Positions 1 to 7,448 of a stretch of DNA of 11,004 nt are shown in pieces. The stretch spans positions 1 to 11,004 of the forward strand of contig URDD01000078.1 in NCBI GenBank assembly GCA_900546395.1. The letters run 5' to 3'. Both the position numbers and the translations under genes were made by a program. The notes beneath the pieces are model-generated. The model saw nothing but the letters and a program-made list of their open reading frames with translations. It did no database searches and was not told the DNA's origin. Every line of letters starts with the position of its first letter. Positions within the stretch are counted from its first letter, which is position 1. Origin of the DNA: an uncultured Bacteroidales bacterium. GTDB lineage: Bacteria; Bacteroidota; Bacteroidia; Bacteroidales; UBA932.

Positions 1-55
1 TTAAACCTATTGATATTCAACCATTTCAACCCCTTTCACCCTCTCAACCCTTTGC
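1..55 (-). other. Spacer downstream of cas3 with phased G-rich repeats
   Basis: No coding start for the next gene is visible in this stretch. On the minus (cas) strand it is purine-rich, with four copies of a GGGTTGA-like word. On the plus strand these read TCAACC, TCAACCC, TCACCC and TCAACCC, starting at about 17, 26, 36 and 44, a spacing of 8-10 bases. The adaptation genes usual for this subtype would be expected to its left, outside the window. Confidence 0.5.
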
Positions 56-2263
56 TCACTTCGTTTTCATGCCCGTACCAGCATCCTCCGGCCTGCCCGA
101 GATATCTTTACCTAAAACCAGACAGTCTTGTTCAACATACCCCTCTTTCAACAAAGCATACATACGGCTTTCCCGTATAGAAACCAACAAGCTGTCTGCT
201 TTTACAAAGCGCTGCTCTTCACAATAATGTCGGTAACGCTCTCTTAGACTGGCCGGCAATACCTTGACTCCATCAAACTGACTGTAATACTCTTCTTCAC
301 GCTGTATATTGTCAGACAATGGAGATAGGCCCTGAAGTATTCCTTGTGACAACATGCTATATGTCAGTTCATATTTCTGCTGTTGTTTTTCTTCCCAACA
401 TGGATATACCTTATCGATAAGACTCTGCAAATCTCTTTCATGGATAAACCCTCCGCACTTGTTTATCACTTCGTTTTGCAACACTGACAATGTCCTGCAT
501 ACTACAGACTGTTCATATATAAACTGATCCTTGTCATTGCTTTTATCAAAAACATGGCATAGGCAGATTCCCTTTTTCCGTTTACGGTTAACTCGTCCGA
601 AACGCTGGATTAATGCATCCAGCGGAGCCGGATCGCTATAAACAGTATCATAATCTATATCAAGACTTACTTCAATAGCCTGCGTTCCTACCAGCAACTG
701 AACGGTTTCATCATGTAATATAGTCTCTTTCCGACTTCTGTCCTCTGCATTGAAAGAACCATGGATCAAGACCTTACTCTTGGAAAAAAGATTAGTATAA
801 ACATATTGGGACTGCTCCACAGTATTGCAAACGACAAGTACCTTCAACCCTTTATCCAAATCAGCCTGTATAATATCAATTGATTCTGACAGCAGCCCCG
901 ACTCTATAACCAACCTATGCCGGTCAAACATATCATAAAGAGAAGAGTCTGCCACAACGAGAGACGATGTACCCAAGGCTTCCTGAAGTTTGTGCCGCAT
1001 AAAAGACGGCAAAGTGGCAGTCATTATAAATACACTGACCTCCAATCTCTTTACACAGAACTCCAGCAATACTACAATCTGCGCAAATGTACTGCTGTCA
1101 TACGCATGGATTTCATCGAAAATAAAATATCCTCCACACCACTCGGCAATTCCTTTCTCAAATCCCTTAACACCAAAAATATGCTTTAGCAACTGGAAAG
1201 GCGTCTCAATCTTCATAGGTGTAACCAGAGTTTTAAAGTCCTGAATTAGCCTGGCACTGTCACTCTTTGAAGACTCTAAACTTTCACTGTCAGAGAACTT
1301 TTCCTCAATATATTGCGCCAGGCGGCCATGTAGCATCCCTACAATATGAGTTTCCGCCCCAAACCGGGAATTCAAGCGTTCAAACATTGCATTGATAGAA
1401 GCTGTATAAGGCAATATATAAAATGCCCTCCCCTCGCCTTGTATCTCCAACTGGTGCTTCAACCATAGTAAAGATGTTTCTGTCTTGCCGCTACCTGTCG
1501 GCGATGACAGTATAACATTTCCAGAAGTTGTATAACACTGCTGCTGATGTTTATATAACGGATACTTGAACAGGAAAGAAAAATCAGCATCTGACAACAT
1601 ACTAAGTTTTGCAATTCCCGCAGAAGCCAGATGGTCACATTGCTTCATCATACCGACCAGCAAAAGACTCCATAAATAATCAGCATCAGTAGGAAGTATC
1701 TTGCTATTATAGATTTCACGCAATACCGGCATCAAAGGAAATTCATTTGCAGAAACCTTGGAAAAGCCATAGCTATTCAAAATTTTCCAGGTCTTGTTTT
1801 TCCACAATTTGGCACACTCTTGCTTATAAGAGAGAACTCCATCCGTATCTTCAAATCCAGAATATCCGGCCTCATATGCCTTTTCAGAAAATTGCAGTAT
1901 TTCCTCAATACTTTTGTGATGGCCAGCTACCACATAATAAAGCAGCCTTTTCTCCTCCTCTGGCAAAGAGGACTGGTAAATATAAAGTAATGAAAACAAC
2001 TCGTGACGCTGATGACACCAGGCCACAGACGGCATTCCATACAAAATACGCTGGAATTCAGAATGAGATTTTCCAGTATCATGAAAAACTAAAGCATCAC
2101 GCAGTATATCCCAAAATTTTCCAGCATTGCCAAAAGGCAAGCGGCTGAAACAAATGGATAGTTGCCTGCAAACGCAGAGGCAGTCTTCAATATGTTGGAC
2201 TAAAGAGATTTCAGGTCTTGACTTAGCCAAGACCTGATACTCCTTAGATGATGATTTATTCAT
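56..2263 (-). CDS. cas3: CRISPR-associated HD nuclease-helicase Cas3
   Basis: Cas3 is recruited by DNA-bound Cascade. It unwinds the target in the 3'-5' direction with ATP and degrades the displaced strand through its HD nuclease. The 735-residue protein is a complete HD-helicase fusion. The HD part shows H24, H61-D62 (FHDTGK), H87, the GHH at 114-116 and D210 (CDHLAS). The helicase part shows Walker A SPTGSGKT at 254-261, the DEAD-box variant DEIH at 383-386, motif III TAT at about 415-417, motif V around 524-538 (VGTQAIEVSLDID) and motif VI QRFGRVNR at 552-559. The ATG at 2263 overlaps the end of cas5 by 8 bases, which implies translational coupling. It is the last cas gene in the window. 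All expected motifs are present and I see no lesion. Confidence 0.97.
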   Translation of the reverse strand: MNKSSSKEYQVLAKSRPEISLVQHIEDCLCVCRQLSICFSRLPFGNAGKFWDILRDALVFHDTGKSHSEFQRILYGMPSVAWCHQRHELFSLLYIYQSSLPEEEKRLLYYVVAGHHKSIEEILQFSEKAYEAGYSGFEDTDGVLSYKQECAKLWKNKTWKILNSYGFSKVSANEFPLMPVLREIYNSKILPTDADYLWSLLLVGMMKQCDHLASAGIAKLSMLSDADFSFLFKYPLYKHQQQCYTTSGNVILSSPTGSGKTETSLLWLKHQLEIQGEGRAFYILPYTASINAMFERLNSRFGAETHIVGMLHGRLAQYIEEKFSDSESLESSKSDSARLIQDFKTLVTPMKIETPFQLLKHIFGVKGFEKGIAEWCGGYFIFDEIHAYDSSTFAQIVVLLEFCVKRLEVSVFIMTATLPSFMRHKLQEALGTSSLVVADSSLYDMFDRHRLVIESGLLSESIDIIQADLDKGLKVLVVCNTVEQSQYVYTNLFSKSKVLIHGSFNAEDRSRKETILHDETVQLLVGTQAIEVSLDIDYDTVYSDPAPLDALIQRFGRVNRKRKKGICLCHVFDKSNDKDQFIYEQSVVCRTLSVLQNEVINKCGGFIHERDLQSLIDKVYPCWEEKQQQKYELTYSMLSQGILQGLSPLSDNIQREEEYYSQFDGVKVLPASLRERYRHYCEEQRFVKADSLLVSIRESRMYALLKEGYVEQDCLVLGKDISGRPEDAGTGMKTK

Positions 2264-2933
2264 TTCCTGAAAACTTCAAATTATGAATGAATATATCCAA
2301 TTCTTTTCCTTCAAGTGTATCCCTGAAAGCAGTTACGGAAGTAGGAAAATCCAATGCATCAAAAGGAATCACAGAATAAGCTTCAGTCCCGATATTGTTC
2401 CGAGGAATTTCATCTGTAAAATACTTAGGCAAAGCCTGAATCAATCCAGGCAGATGAAAATCCTTAAACGACACCAACTGTCCCTTTATTTTGGATGCCT
2501 CCTTGTTTTCCACCAACTCAACCTCTTCAATAGCATCTATTGTTGCCAAATCAGAACTCCGACCCAACAGTAAAGGATAAACCGGAGACCGGAAATAGGA
2601 TGCAAGCTGAGAATCAAGAAGATAGATATACAAGCAAGTATCATATAGAAACTCACGGCGGATTACATTCGACTTCATCTGATTCCTTGGCACATCCTTG
2701 CCATCAAGCTCCACCTGATAGATAGTTTCCAAATCAACAGATTTGGATCCGTACTCGAAATAATACCCCAAGGAGACTATATCATGCGATAGATAAGTAC
2801 CCGCACAAGCATTGATAATCCCTAAGACCGTACTAATAGGCGGAACGGGCAGCGTGGGCTGAAATCCAGACAAAATGTTAGGATAACGGAAACTGGACGT
2901 CCATGCGGAAATTTTAATACGGTATGCCCTCAT
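2256..2933 (-). CDS. cas5: Type I-B CRISPR-associated protein Cas5
   Basis: Cas5 is the Cascade subunit that caps the 5' handle of the crRNA and contacts the large subunit. This 225-residue protein has the RAMP-type N-terminus of the family: a beta strand (RAYRIKISAW), then SFRYPNI, then the proline-rich QPTLPVPPISTVLGII segment at about 25-40. A PLLLGRSSDL motif follows at about 120-130. These match the Cas5 that travels with Cst1/Cst2 in type I-B systems. It starts 4 bases after the cas7 stop and its 3' end overlaps cas3 by 8 bases. Length is normal and no catalytic role is expected, since Cas6 processes the crRNA here. Confidence 0.93.
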   Translation of the reverse strand: MRAYRIKISAWTSSFRYPNILSGFQPTLPVPPISTVLGIINACAGTYLSHDIVSLGYYFEYGSKSVDLETIYQVELDGKDVPRNQMKSNVIRREFLYDTCLYIYLLDSQLASYFRSPVYPLLLGRSSDLATIDAIEEVELVENKEASKIKGQLVSFKDFHLPGLIQALPKYFTDEIPRNNIGTEAYSVIPFDALDFPTSVTAFRDTLEGKELDIFIHNLKFSGNE

Positions 2934-2937
2934 AATT

Positions 2938-3996
2938 TTATTTCATTTGTTGGGTAACCTGCTCACAGTAAGCATCAATCATAGCATTCACTGGTCCGAA
3001 AACCACCAAATCAGGATAAGATTGCTGCAATGCAACCAGTTCTTTCTCATAGTCGTCAAAGAAACCTTTACGCTTGCCAATAAACAATTTACCTACAAAA
3101 TTATCCTTGTATTCTTCAATGACCTCTTTCAGAGCTTCCACATTCAGCCTTACCATTTCATCTCGTTCACCATAACTACTTACAATATGAGAGAAAGGAT
3201 GGTTGCCGGTATTAGTACTTGCCAGAACAATAAACTTAGGAGTGACATCTCCCATATTATCTGTCTGCATTGCTCCTCCTGAAATATTCTTCAATACCTT
3301 GATTGTATCAGTTGCTCGCTGGATACGGATGGACAGAGGAAGACGGACCAGTTTCTGTCCTGAAACAAACGGATCGTCCAATTCTGTACAGCCAATTTCC
3401 AAAGCCTCGTTCTTAAGCTTCAGCGAAAGGTTCTGATAACCTGTCTTGTTATAAGATGAGAATGTTCCGACCTGATTCAAATCAAGGCTGAACATACCTT
3501 TCATAACTGCACTGTATTCCTGCTTGCAATAAGGGACTGAATCTCCCTCTTGTCTTGCCATACTTGACCAGTTCTCAGCAGGACGTGCCGAACATGCGGC
3601 AACGATTGCCGAATTCTTCAAAGGAGAAATACGTGTAACAGTAGTATTGACCTTTTTCTTCTTGCCTTTACTATCTTCCATCTCTTCTGATGCTGCTCGC
3701 ATGTAGCCGAAAACATCATCATCAGCATACTCCAATGGGTTGGCCCTGGTAAAGGCAATCTTATCTTCCCGGTCAACAGGGGAAAGTGTCCAGTTACATA
3801 CCTTCTGCAAGCCGTTCCTCCACCAATTGCGTACTGCCTGCCCTGACACATAAGGATAAATACGGCCGTTTTTGTTGATACTTTTGGTAGCTACAGCATT
3901 ATCAAAGTTGGATAATGTACTTTTTCCTGCATTGTTCAATGCAACCACATCTACATCAATCAGATAGTAGCCCTGTGTAATCAAAATGTCTTTCAT
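2938..3996 (-). CDS. cas7: Type I-B CRISPR-associated protein Cas7 (Cst2/DevR family)
   Basis: Cas7 is the backbone subunit that polymerises along the crRNA spacer. The 352-residue product has the Cst2/DevR signature near its N-terminus: NNAGKSTLSNFDN at about 21-33, then GRIYPYVSGQAVRNWWR at about 44-60. A central ISPLKNSAIVAACSARP stretch follows. A lysine-rich linker (DSKGKKKKVN) sits in a probable loop at about 109-118. The DMGDVTPKF region lies in the C-terminal third. It lies 18 bases after cas8 and 4 bases before cas5, so it is clearly in the operon. No frameshift or missing part is seen. Confidence 0.94.
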   Translation of the reverse strand: MKDILITQGYYLIDVDVVALNNAGKSTLSNFDNAVATKSINKNGRIYPYVSGQAVRNWWRNGLQKVCNWTLSPVDREDKIAFTRANPLEYADDDVFGYMRAASEEMEDSKGKKKKVNTTVTRISPLKNSAIVAACSARPAENWSSMARQEGDSVPYCKQEYSAVMKGMFSLDLNQVGTFSSYNKTGYQNLSLKLKNEALEIGCTELDDPFVSGQKLVRLPLSIRIQRATDTIKVLKNISGGAMQTDNMGDVTPKFIVLASTNTGNHPFSHIVSSYGERDEMVRLNVEALKEVIEEYKDNFVGKLFIGKRKGFFDDYEKELVALQQSYPDLVVFGPVNAMIDAYCEQVTQQMK

Positions 3997-4014
3997 AGTA
4001 TAATTAAATTAAAA

Positions 4015-5421
4015 TCAATCCATATCATCAGTAAAAGACTCATTGTCAAACTCTTTCATATCCACATCTACCTTAACATTCAGTTCATGCAGTTTCTGGT
4101 AAAGAGCTATCAGCAACACATCACGTGTTTCTGCCCAGGAACCGGAATCCGGGAACAGATAATTTACATAGTCATTCACAGAGACCAGCACATCTCCATT
4201 CTGCTTATAGTTTTCTGCAACAGTATGCATAATAAACCTGCGCAACATATAAGGATTCTTAACTGCATTCAGTGTGTTCAACACTTTCTTCATATCAGAC
4301 TCCCGGTGATAGTCGAGAATAAAATCAGCTATCTGCTGGATTTTTTCGATAGTTTCATTTTTCATATGACGAATATTGATTAGATAACATCGCAATAATT
4401 TAAAATCAAAATATTGATCCACACTCCACTTACGAATATCACTGACAATACTTTTGTCATCCATCAGTTTATCATAAATGGAATTGCTCCAAAACTTGAA
4501 CTCATCCTCATTTAATGTCAGGGTTCCCTTCTTGTCTGTCTCAGTAAAGACATTGCTATCTACTTGATAGACTGCCTTCTTATGCTCTGACGCACGATAG
4601 TGGGACGCTATAAATTTATTCCAGCAATCAGAATAAACCGGTCTTCTGGCTTCCCTGTAAAACTGAAAGGCAGGGAAAGGCAACGTATAAATCTGTGTTT
4701 CTGGGCCTGCCCCGAAATTTGTAAAATGATATAAGGTAATCTGTTCATCTTTCGTCGGATGAATCCGAGAGAACAATTGGTCCAGGAAACGGAACAAAGC
4801 CGTTCCAGGTGAACGTGATTCATTCTTCAAAACGCCTTGCGATCTCTTCTTACCGACATCGTACAGAGTCTTGCTACAACATTCTCTGGCATAAAAAGCC
4901 CCGGTAGATGGATTACTGCTACTGATAACACCGATTTTTCCTTGCATCTGCTCGCAAGCGAGTGGAAGGAAATGACAACGTATCAGGACTTCCTTTGACA
5001 GCATCAATCCATTCTGAAACGAATGATGAAAATTGACAAATGTACTGGACCCTGATAAAACAGAATTATCACGCCCTGCCGCAAACAGGAATGTTTTCCT
5101 CCCTGTCACTCGACAATATCCTTCAATATGCGGAAGCTTATCTGACAGCATATCAACAAAATAGTCTTTAGTTGCCGTCTTCTTCTTATCTGGAGTATTA
5201 AAGGCAGGTTGAGTAATCTTTGAATTCAAGAAAAAAGAATTGATCTTCGCATCCCAACAGTCCACATAAATATTGGTAGCAAGCATGATTAAATCCAGAA
5301 TATCATAATCAGGATAACGGGAGGATAACTCCTCTATTACAAAACCGCCGGCATCAACAAACGGGTCTCCAGTCATGCAAGTCAATGCATCGTAATCCAA
5401 ATTTTCATAAGTGCGTTTCAT
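4015..5421 (-). CDS. cas8b1: Type I-B Cascade large subunit Cas8b1 (Cst1-like)
   Basis: This is probably the large Cascade subunit, which recognises the PAM and positions Cas3. I assign it by its place between cas6 and cas7, its size (468 residues), and a Cst1-like N-terminus: DYDALTCMTGDPFVDAGG at about 9-26, followed by a helical ILDLIMLATNIYVD segment. Large subunits diverge fast, so motif support is thinner than for its neighbours. Some Cst1 proteins have paired-cysteine zinc-binding sites. Here I see isolated cysteines (YCRVTG, LACEQ) and one CC, not a clear CxxC pair. A strong promoter ends about 55 bases upstream of the ATG, and cas7 follows after 18 bases. It is intact. Confidence 0.85.
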   Translation of the reverse strand: MKRTYENLDYDALTCMTGDPFVDAGGFVIEELSSRYPDYDILDLIMLATNIYVDCWDAKINSFFLNSKITQPAFNTPDKKKTATKDYFVDMLSDKLPHIEGYCRVTGRKTFLFAAGRDNSVLSGSSTFVNFHHSFQNGLMLSKEVLIRCHFLPLACEQMQGKIGVISSSNPSTGAFYARECCSKTLYDVGKKRSQGVLKNESRSPGTALFRFLDQLFSRIHPTKDEQITLYHFTNFGAGPETQIYTLPFPAFQFYREARRPVYSDCWNKFIASHYRASEHKKAVYQVDSNVFTETDKKGTLTLNEDEFKFWSNSIYDKLMDDKSIVSDIRKWSVDQYFDFKLLRCYLINIRHMKNETIEKIQQIADFILDYHRESDMKKVLNTLNAVKNPYMLRRFIMHTVAENYKQNGDVLVSVNDYVNYLFPDSGSWAETRDVLLIALYQKLHELNVKVDVDMKEFDNESFTDDMD

Positions 5422-5475
5422 GGAAATTAGTTTTAGTATAATTTCAATAATTCAAATACGAAATTTGTTGATAAT

Positions 5476-5507
5476 CAAATATAAAAATAATTAATAATAT
5501 GCCCAAA
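5476..5507 (-). promoter_or_regulatory. Bacteroidota sigma promoter for cas8-cas7-cas5-cas3
   Basis: On the minus strand a -33 TTTG (5507-5504) is followed by exactly 20 bases and then a -7 TATATTTG (5483-5476), a full match to the Bacteroidota primary-sigma consensus. Transcription would start near 5469, leaving a leader of about 48 bases before the cas8 ATG. The -33 box sits just after the cas6 stop codon, so this promoter is internal to the operon and separates cas6 from the effector genes. Confidence 0.75.
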
Positions 5508-5511
5508 ACTG

Positions 5512-6294
5512 TCAGCGAATGATTCTCAGGCAGCCGAATCCTTGGGCACACAAACTTCCCGCACCACTTTCATACATAAGCTGAAGCAAAGGGAAAGGTG
5601 CCTTCAACCTGAACTGTACCATATAGCCTTTAACTCTTGTCTGCTGCGGAGTCCCTGACTTGATGGTTATCAATACTGGCTTTGGGTCATTAAGGACCTC
5701 TAATGTACAATCATCAACAGAGCAAGGCAGTAATTCATTGAAGGCAGCCTCATAACGGTCCAGCAGGCCCCTGACCAGCAAATCTTTTGAGCGGACATCA
5801 GCCGGTGACAGATAATCTATGCCATTTCTGTCATTCCTCAGCTTAATGCACATTGGTGACATCGTCGAAAAGACTGTCTGTTCCGAAAAAGCAGGAGATG
5901 GCAAAGCTTCTACAGAGCGGACAAAAAACTGGACAACTGACTTTTTATCACCTATTTCAAAAGTCTGGTTAGTAAAGAGTCCTTCCACAAATCTCCGTGT
6001 AGATATTTCTGGCAGAAACGATATCTGCCATTCAACCGTGTCTGAGAGAATCCTTATCCTCTGATCTTTCTCGTCTATTATCCTTTTTTCAATCTTGAAA
6101 CGGGAAAAAGTGAAAAGCTTAAAATTTTTGCCAGCAGCTGTCCTATAGCCATTATCATGCAGCCATTGAGCAAAATCCTCGTCAGCAGATTGAAGAATCT
6201 TATAGATTGCAGCAGACTGTTCGTATTGATAATTCAATGGAAGCAAATTGCCAAATGCTTTTTTATTAACCTCCAAACACAACTTGAATCTCAT
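5512..6294 (-). CDS. cas6: CRISPR-associated endoribonuclease Cas6
   Basis: Cas6 cleaves the repeat RNA of the pre-crRNA to make mature crRNAs, without a metal. The 260-residue protein has the double-ferredoxin layout. Y31 and H46 (in FAQWLHDNGY) fall at the positions of the catalytic Tyr31 and His46 described for Pyrococcus furiosus Cas6, and K56 (AGKNF) may serve as the third residue. The family's glycine-rich loop, GAGSLCAQGFGCLRI, is at about 244-258, right at the C-terminus as usual. It is first in the cas cluster, 90 bases ahead of cas8 with an independent promoter between. Its own -7/-33 pair is not clear in the 44 bases upstream, so it may be read from the promoter at 6518-6525 through the small frame 6497-6339. 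Confidence 0.94.
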   Translation of the reverse strand: MRFKLCLEVNKKAFGNLLPLNYQYEQSAAIYKILQSADEDFAQWLHDNGYRTAAGKNFKLFTFSRFKIEKRIIDEKDQRIRILSDTVEWQISFLPEISTRRFVEGLFTNQTFEIGDKKSVVQFFVRSVEALPSPAFSEQTVFSTMSPMCIKLRNDRNGIDYLSPADVRSKDLLVRGLLDRYEAAFNELLPCSVDDCTLEVLNDPKPVLITIKSGTPQQTRVKGYMVQFRLKAPFPLLQLMYESGAGSLCAQGFGCLRIIR

Positions 6295-6304
6295 GGTTAT
6301 TACT

Positions 6305-6320
6305 TAATTATGCATTATTA
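6305..6320. repeat. Near-palindrome in the cas6 leader
   Basis: TAATTATGCATTATTA is self-complementary except at one symmetric pair: TAAT, mismatch, ATGCAT, mismatch, ATTA. It ends 11 bases upstream of the cas6 ATG. It could be a protein-binding site, but AT-rich intergenic DNA yields such palindromes by chance. Confidence 0.3.
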
Positions 6321-6338
6321 TTTGCTAATATACTCTTT

Positions 6339-6497
6339 TCAGATAATATAATGAAGAATACAACCTATATTTCTCCCCCCTCCAAACCTTTCATATTCCT
6401 CTCTGACATTTTCAAGTTCTTCCTGCATCGCCTTTATGGCTTCTTCGCAGGTAAGTTTCCATATCTCCTTTGATGTTTTGAACCTGTCTGTTATCAT
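6339..6497 (-). CDS. Small unidentified protein upstream of cas6 (52 aa)
   Basis: An ATG-initiated frame of 52 codons reads MITDRFKTSKEIWKLTCEEA and continues as a charged helical segment rich in Glu and Lys (EELENVREEYERF), then GGGRN and a short hydrophobic tail (CILHYII). I do not recognise the family. The amphipathic Glu/Lys pattern looks like real coding sequence, and a perfect -7 element (TATATTTG, 6525-6518) lies about 20 bases upstream of the ATG. It is 44 bases ahead of cas6 on the same strand, so the two may share a transcript. It could be a small regulator or the N-terminal remnant of a longer gene; the abrupt change of character after GGGRN favours some truncation. Confidence 0.5.
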   Translation of the reverse strand: MITDRFKTSKEIWKLTCEEAIKAMQEELENVREEYERFGGGRNIGCILHYII

Positions 6498-6517
6498 AGC
6501 TTAAATTTTTATTGCTG

Positions 6518-6525
6518 CAAATATA
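6518..6525 (-). promoter_or_regulatory. -7 element for the 52-aa frame and possibly cas6
   Basis: TATATTTG on the minus strand matches TAnnTTTG fully. A TTTG lies upstream but only about 14 bases away instead of the usual 19-21, so the -33 box is imperfect. The predicted start is about a dozen bases before the ATG at 6497. It is the best promoter candidate upstream of cas6. Confidence 0.45.
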
Positions 6526-6532
6526 AAAGGAC

Positions 6533-6555
6533 AATGTACCAAACTACAGTACATT
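6533..6555. promoter_or_regulatory. Perfect 7-bp inverted repeat (candidate operator)
   Basis: AATGTAC (6533-6539) and GTACATT (6549-6555) are exact reverse complements separated by 9 bases, giving a centre-to-centre distance of about 16 bases. The repeat lies within the -33 to -7 spacer and -33 region of the minus-strand promoter at 6518-6525, a position suited to a dimeric repressor or activator. Confidence 0.4.
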
Positions 6556-6579
6556 AGCAAAAAATTCAAAGTTCTACGG

Positions 6580-6615
6580 TTTCGTCCGGGAAATACCCCC
6601 TTTTTCCTGACGAAA
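6580..6615. repeat. Interrupted inverted repeat between divergent promoters
   Basis: Outer arms TTTCGTC (6580-6586) and GACGAAA (6609-6615) pair fully. Inner arms GGAAA (6589-6593) and TTTCC (6603-6607) also pair, with a 2-versus-1 base internal bulge and a 9-base C-rich loop. No T run follows directly on either strand, so it is not a typical terminator. It sits between the minus-strand promoter at 6518 and the plus-strand promoter at 6660. Confidence 0.45.
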
Positions 6616-6659
6616 TAAAATATCTTGCAGGTAAAGCAATGTATTTCCTCTCAAAATCA

Positions 6660-6667
6660 TAACTTTG
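6660..6667 (+). promoter_or_regulatory. -7 element for the membrane-anchored protein gene
   Basis: TAACTTTG matches TAnnTTTG fully and lies 24 bases before the ATG at 6692, the spacing expected for a short Bacteroidota leader. No TTTG is present at the -33 spacing. The position argues that 6692, not 6840, was the original start of the following gene. Confidence 0.45.
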
Positions 6668-6691
6668 CAAACCTGAAAAAACAAGATCATT

Positions 6692-7418
6692 ATGCTAAAG
6701 AGAAAACCAAATATCTGATTTCTGGAAAAACACCTATGCAAGCTCGATAGGTACAATAATCGGCATCATAATTACTTTCGGCACTTCAGCCGTCATCCAA
6801 CGCTGCGAAAAAGAAGAGTCAGCACGCAAGGCAGCCCTTATGATTATCCACAACATAGATGATTTTTGCGATGACCTTGAATATGATATGGATGTATGGC
6901 ATGAAATTGACTCCATAAACAATATTGTCTTCAATATCCCCTACGATAAAGTCAATGAAATTCACGACAGTACTATCGGGAAATGGTTCTACAACCTCCT
7001 GTTCCGCAACTACAGAATAATTGACAACACTGCCGGAAATATCTTCAGCAACAATATAGATATATGGAAAAACATTGACGACAGCAGATTTATTGAAAAT
7101 TCCGGCCAATGTTTCGGAGCCATACAGTTGATAAACGACTTATTGGATGAAAAATCTTCCATGCAGAAATCGTTGTATGACTACTATTACGAAACACTGG
7201 TTTACAACAGCGAGGAAGACGACAGTATGCGTGAACATTTTTACAGAGTAGTTTCTGACTCGAAGGTCAAGTTGTATCTCTTTAAGTTCCATAATTTTCT
7301 GCCCGGCATTGAGAGCATCCTTGAAGACCTCGATATGCACAACAGGCTAAACAAGCAGTTCATGAACATTACGGACAAGGAACTGGAAGCTATGGATTTC
7401 GATTTGGATTATCAATAA
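6692..7418 (+). pseudogene. Small membrane-anchored protein of unknown function, frameshifted near start
   Basis: The open frame from the ATG at 6840 gives 192 residues, but coding sense continues upstream in that frame back to about 6702. From the ATG at 6692 the first codons are ATG CTA AAG. Dropping one A at about 6701 joins them in frame to ENQISDFWKNTYASSIGTII and onward. The repaired protein is about 241 residues. It has one membrane helix at about 16-36 (SSIGTIIGIIITFGTSAVI), a charged junction (QRCEKEESARKAA), then a long acidic helical domain with no motif I know. Similar one-helix proteins occur in Bacteroides, function unknown. As it stands, the 6692 start stops after MLKRKPNI. Either the gene is inactivated, or a 192-residue form lacking the anchor is made from 6840. 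Confidence 0.7.
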
Positions 7419-7448
7419 TTTTCATAATCCGGAATAAAACCATATAAC

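Noticed and set aside
1747..2148. 133-codon plus-strand frame inside cas3
   Set aside because: It is antisense to clear HD-domain coding sequence and its product shows no recognisable pattern.
6295..6840. CRISPR array or leader in the gap next to cas6
   Set aside because: No direct repeat of about 30 bases with regular spacing is present. The gap holds a small reading frame, promoters and inverted repeats only.
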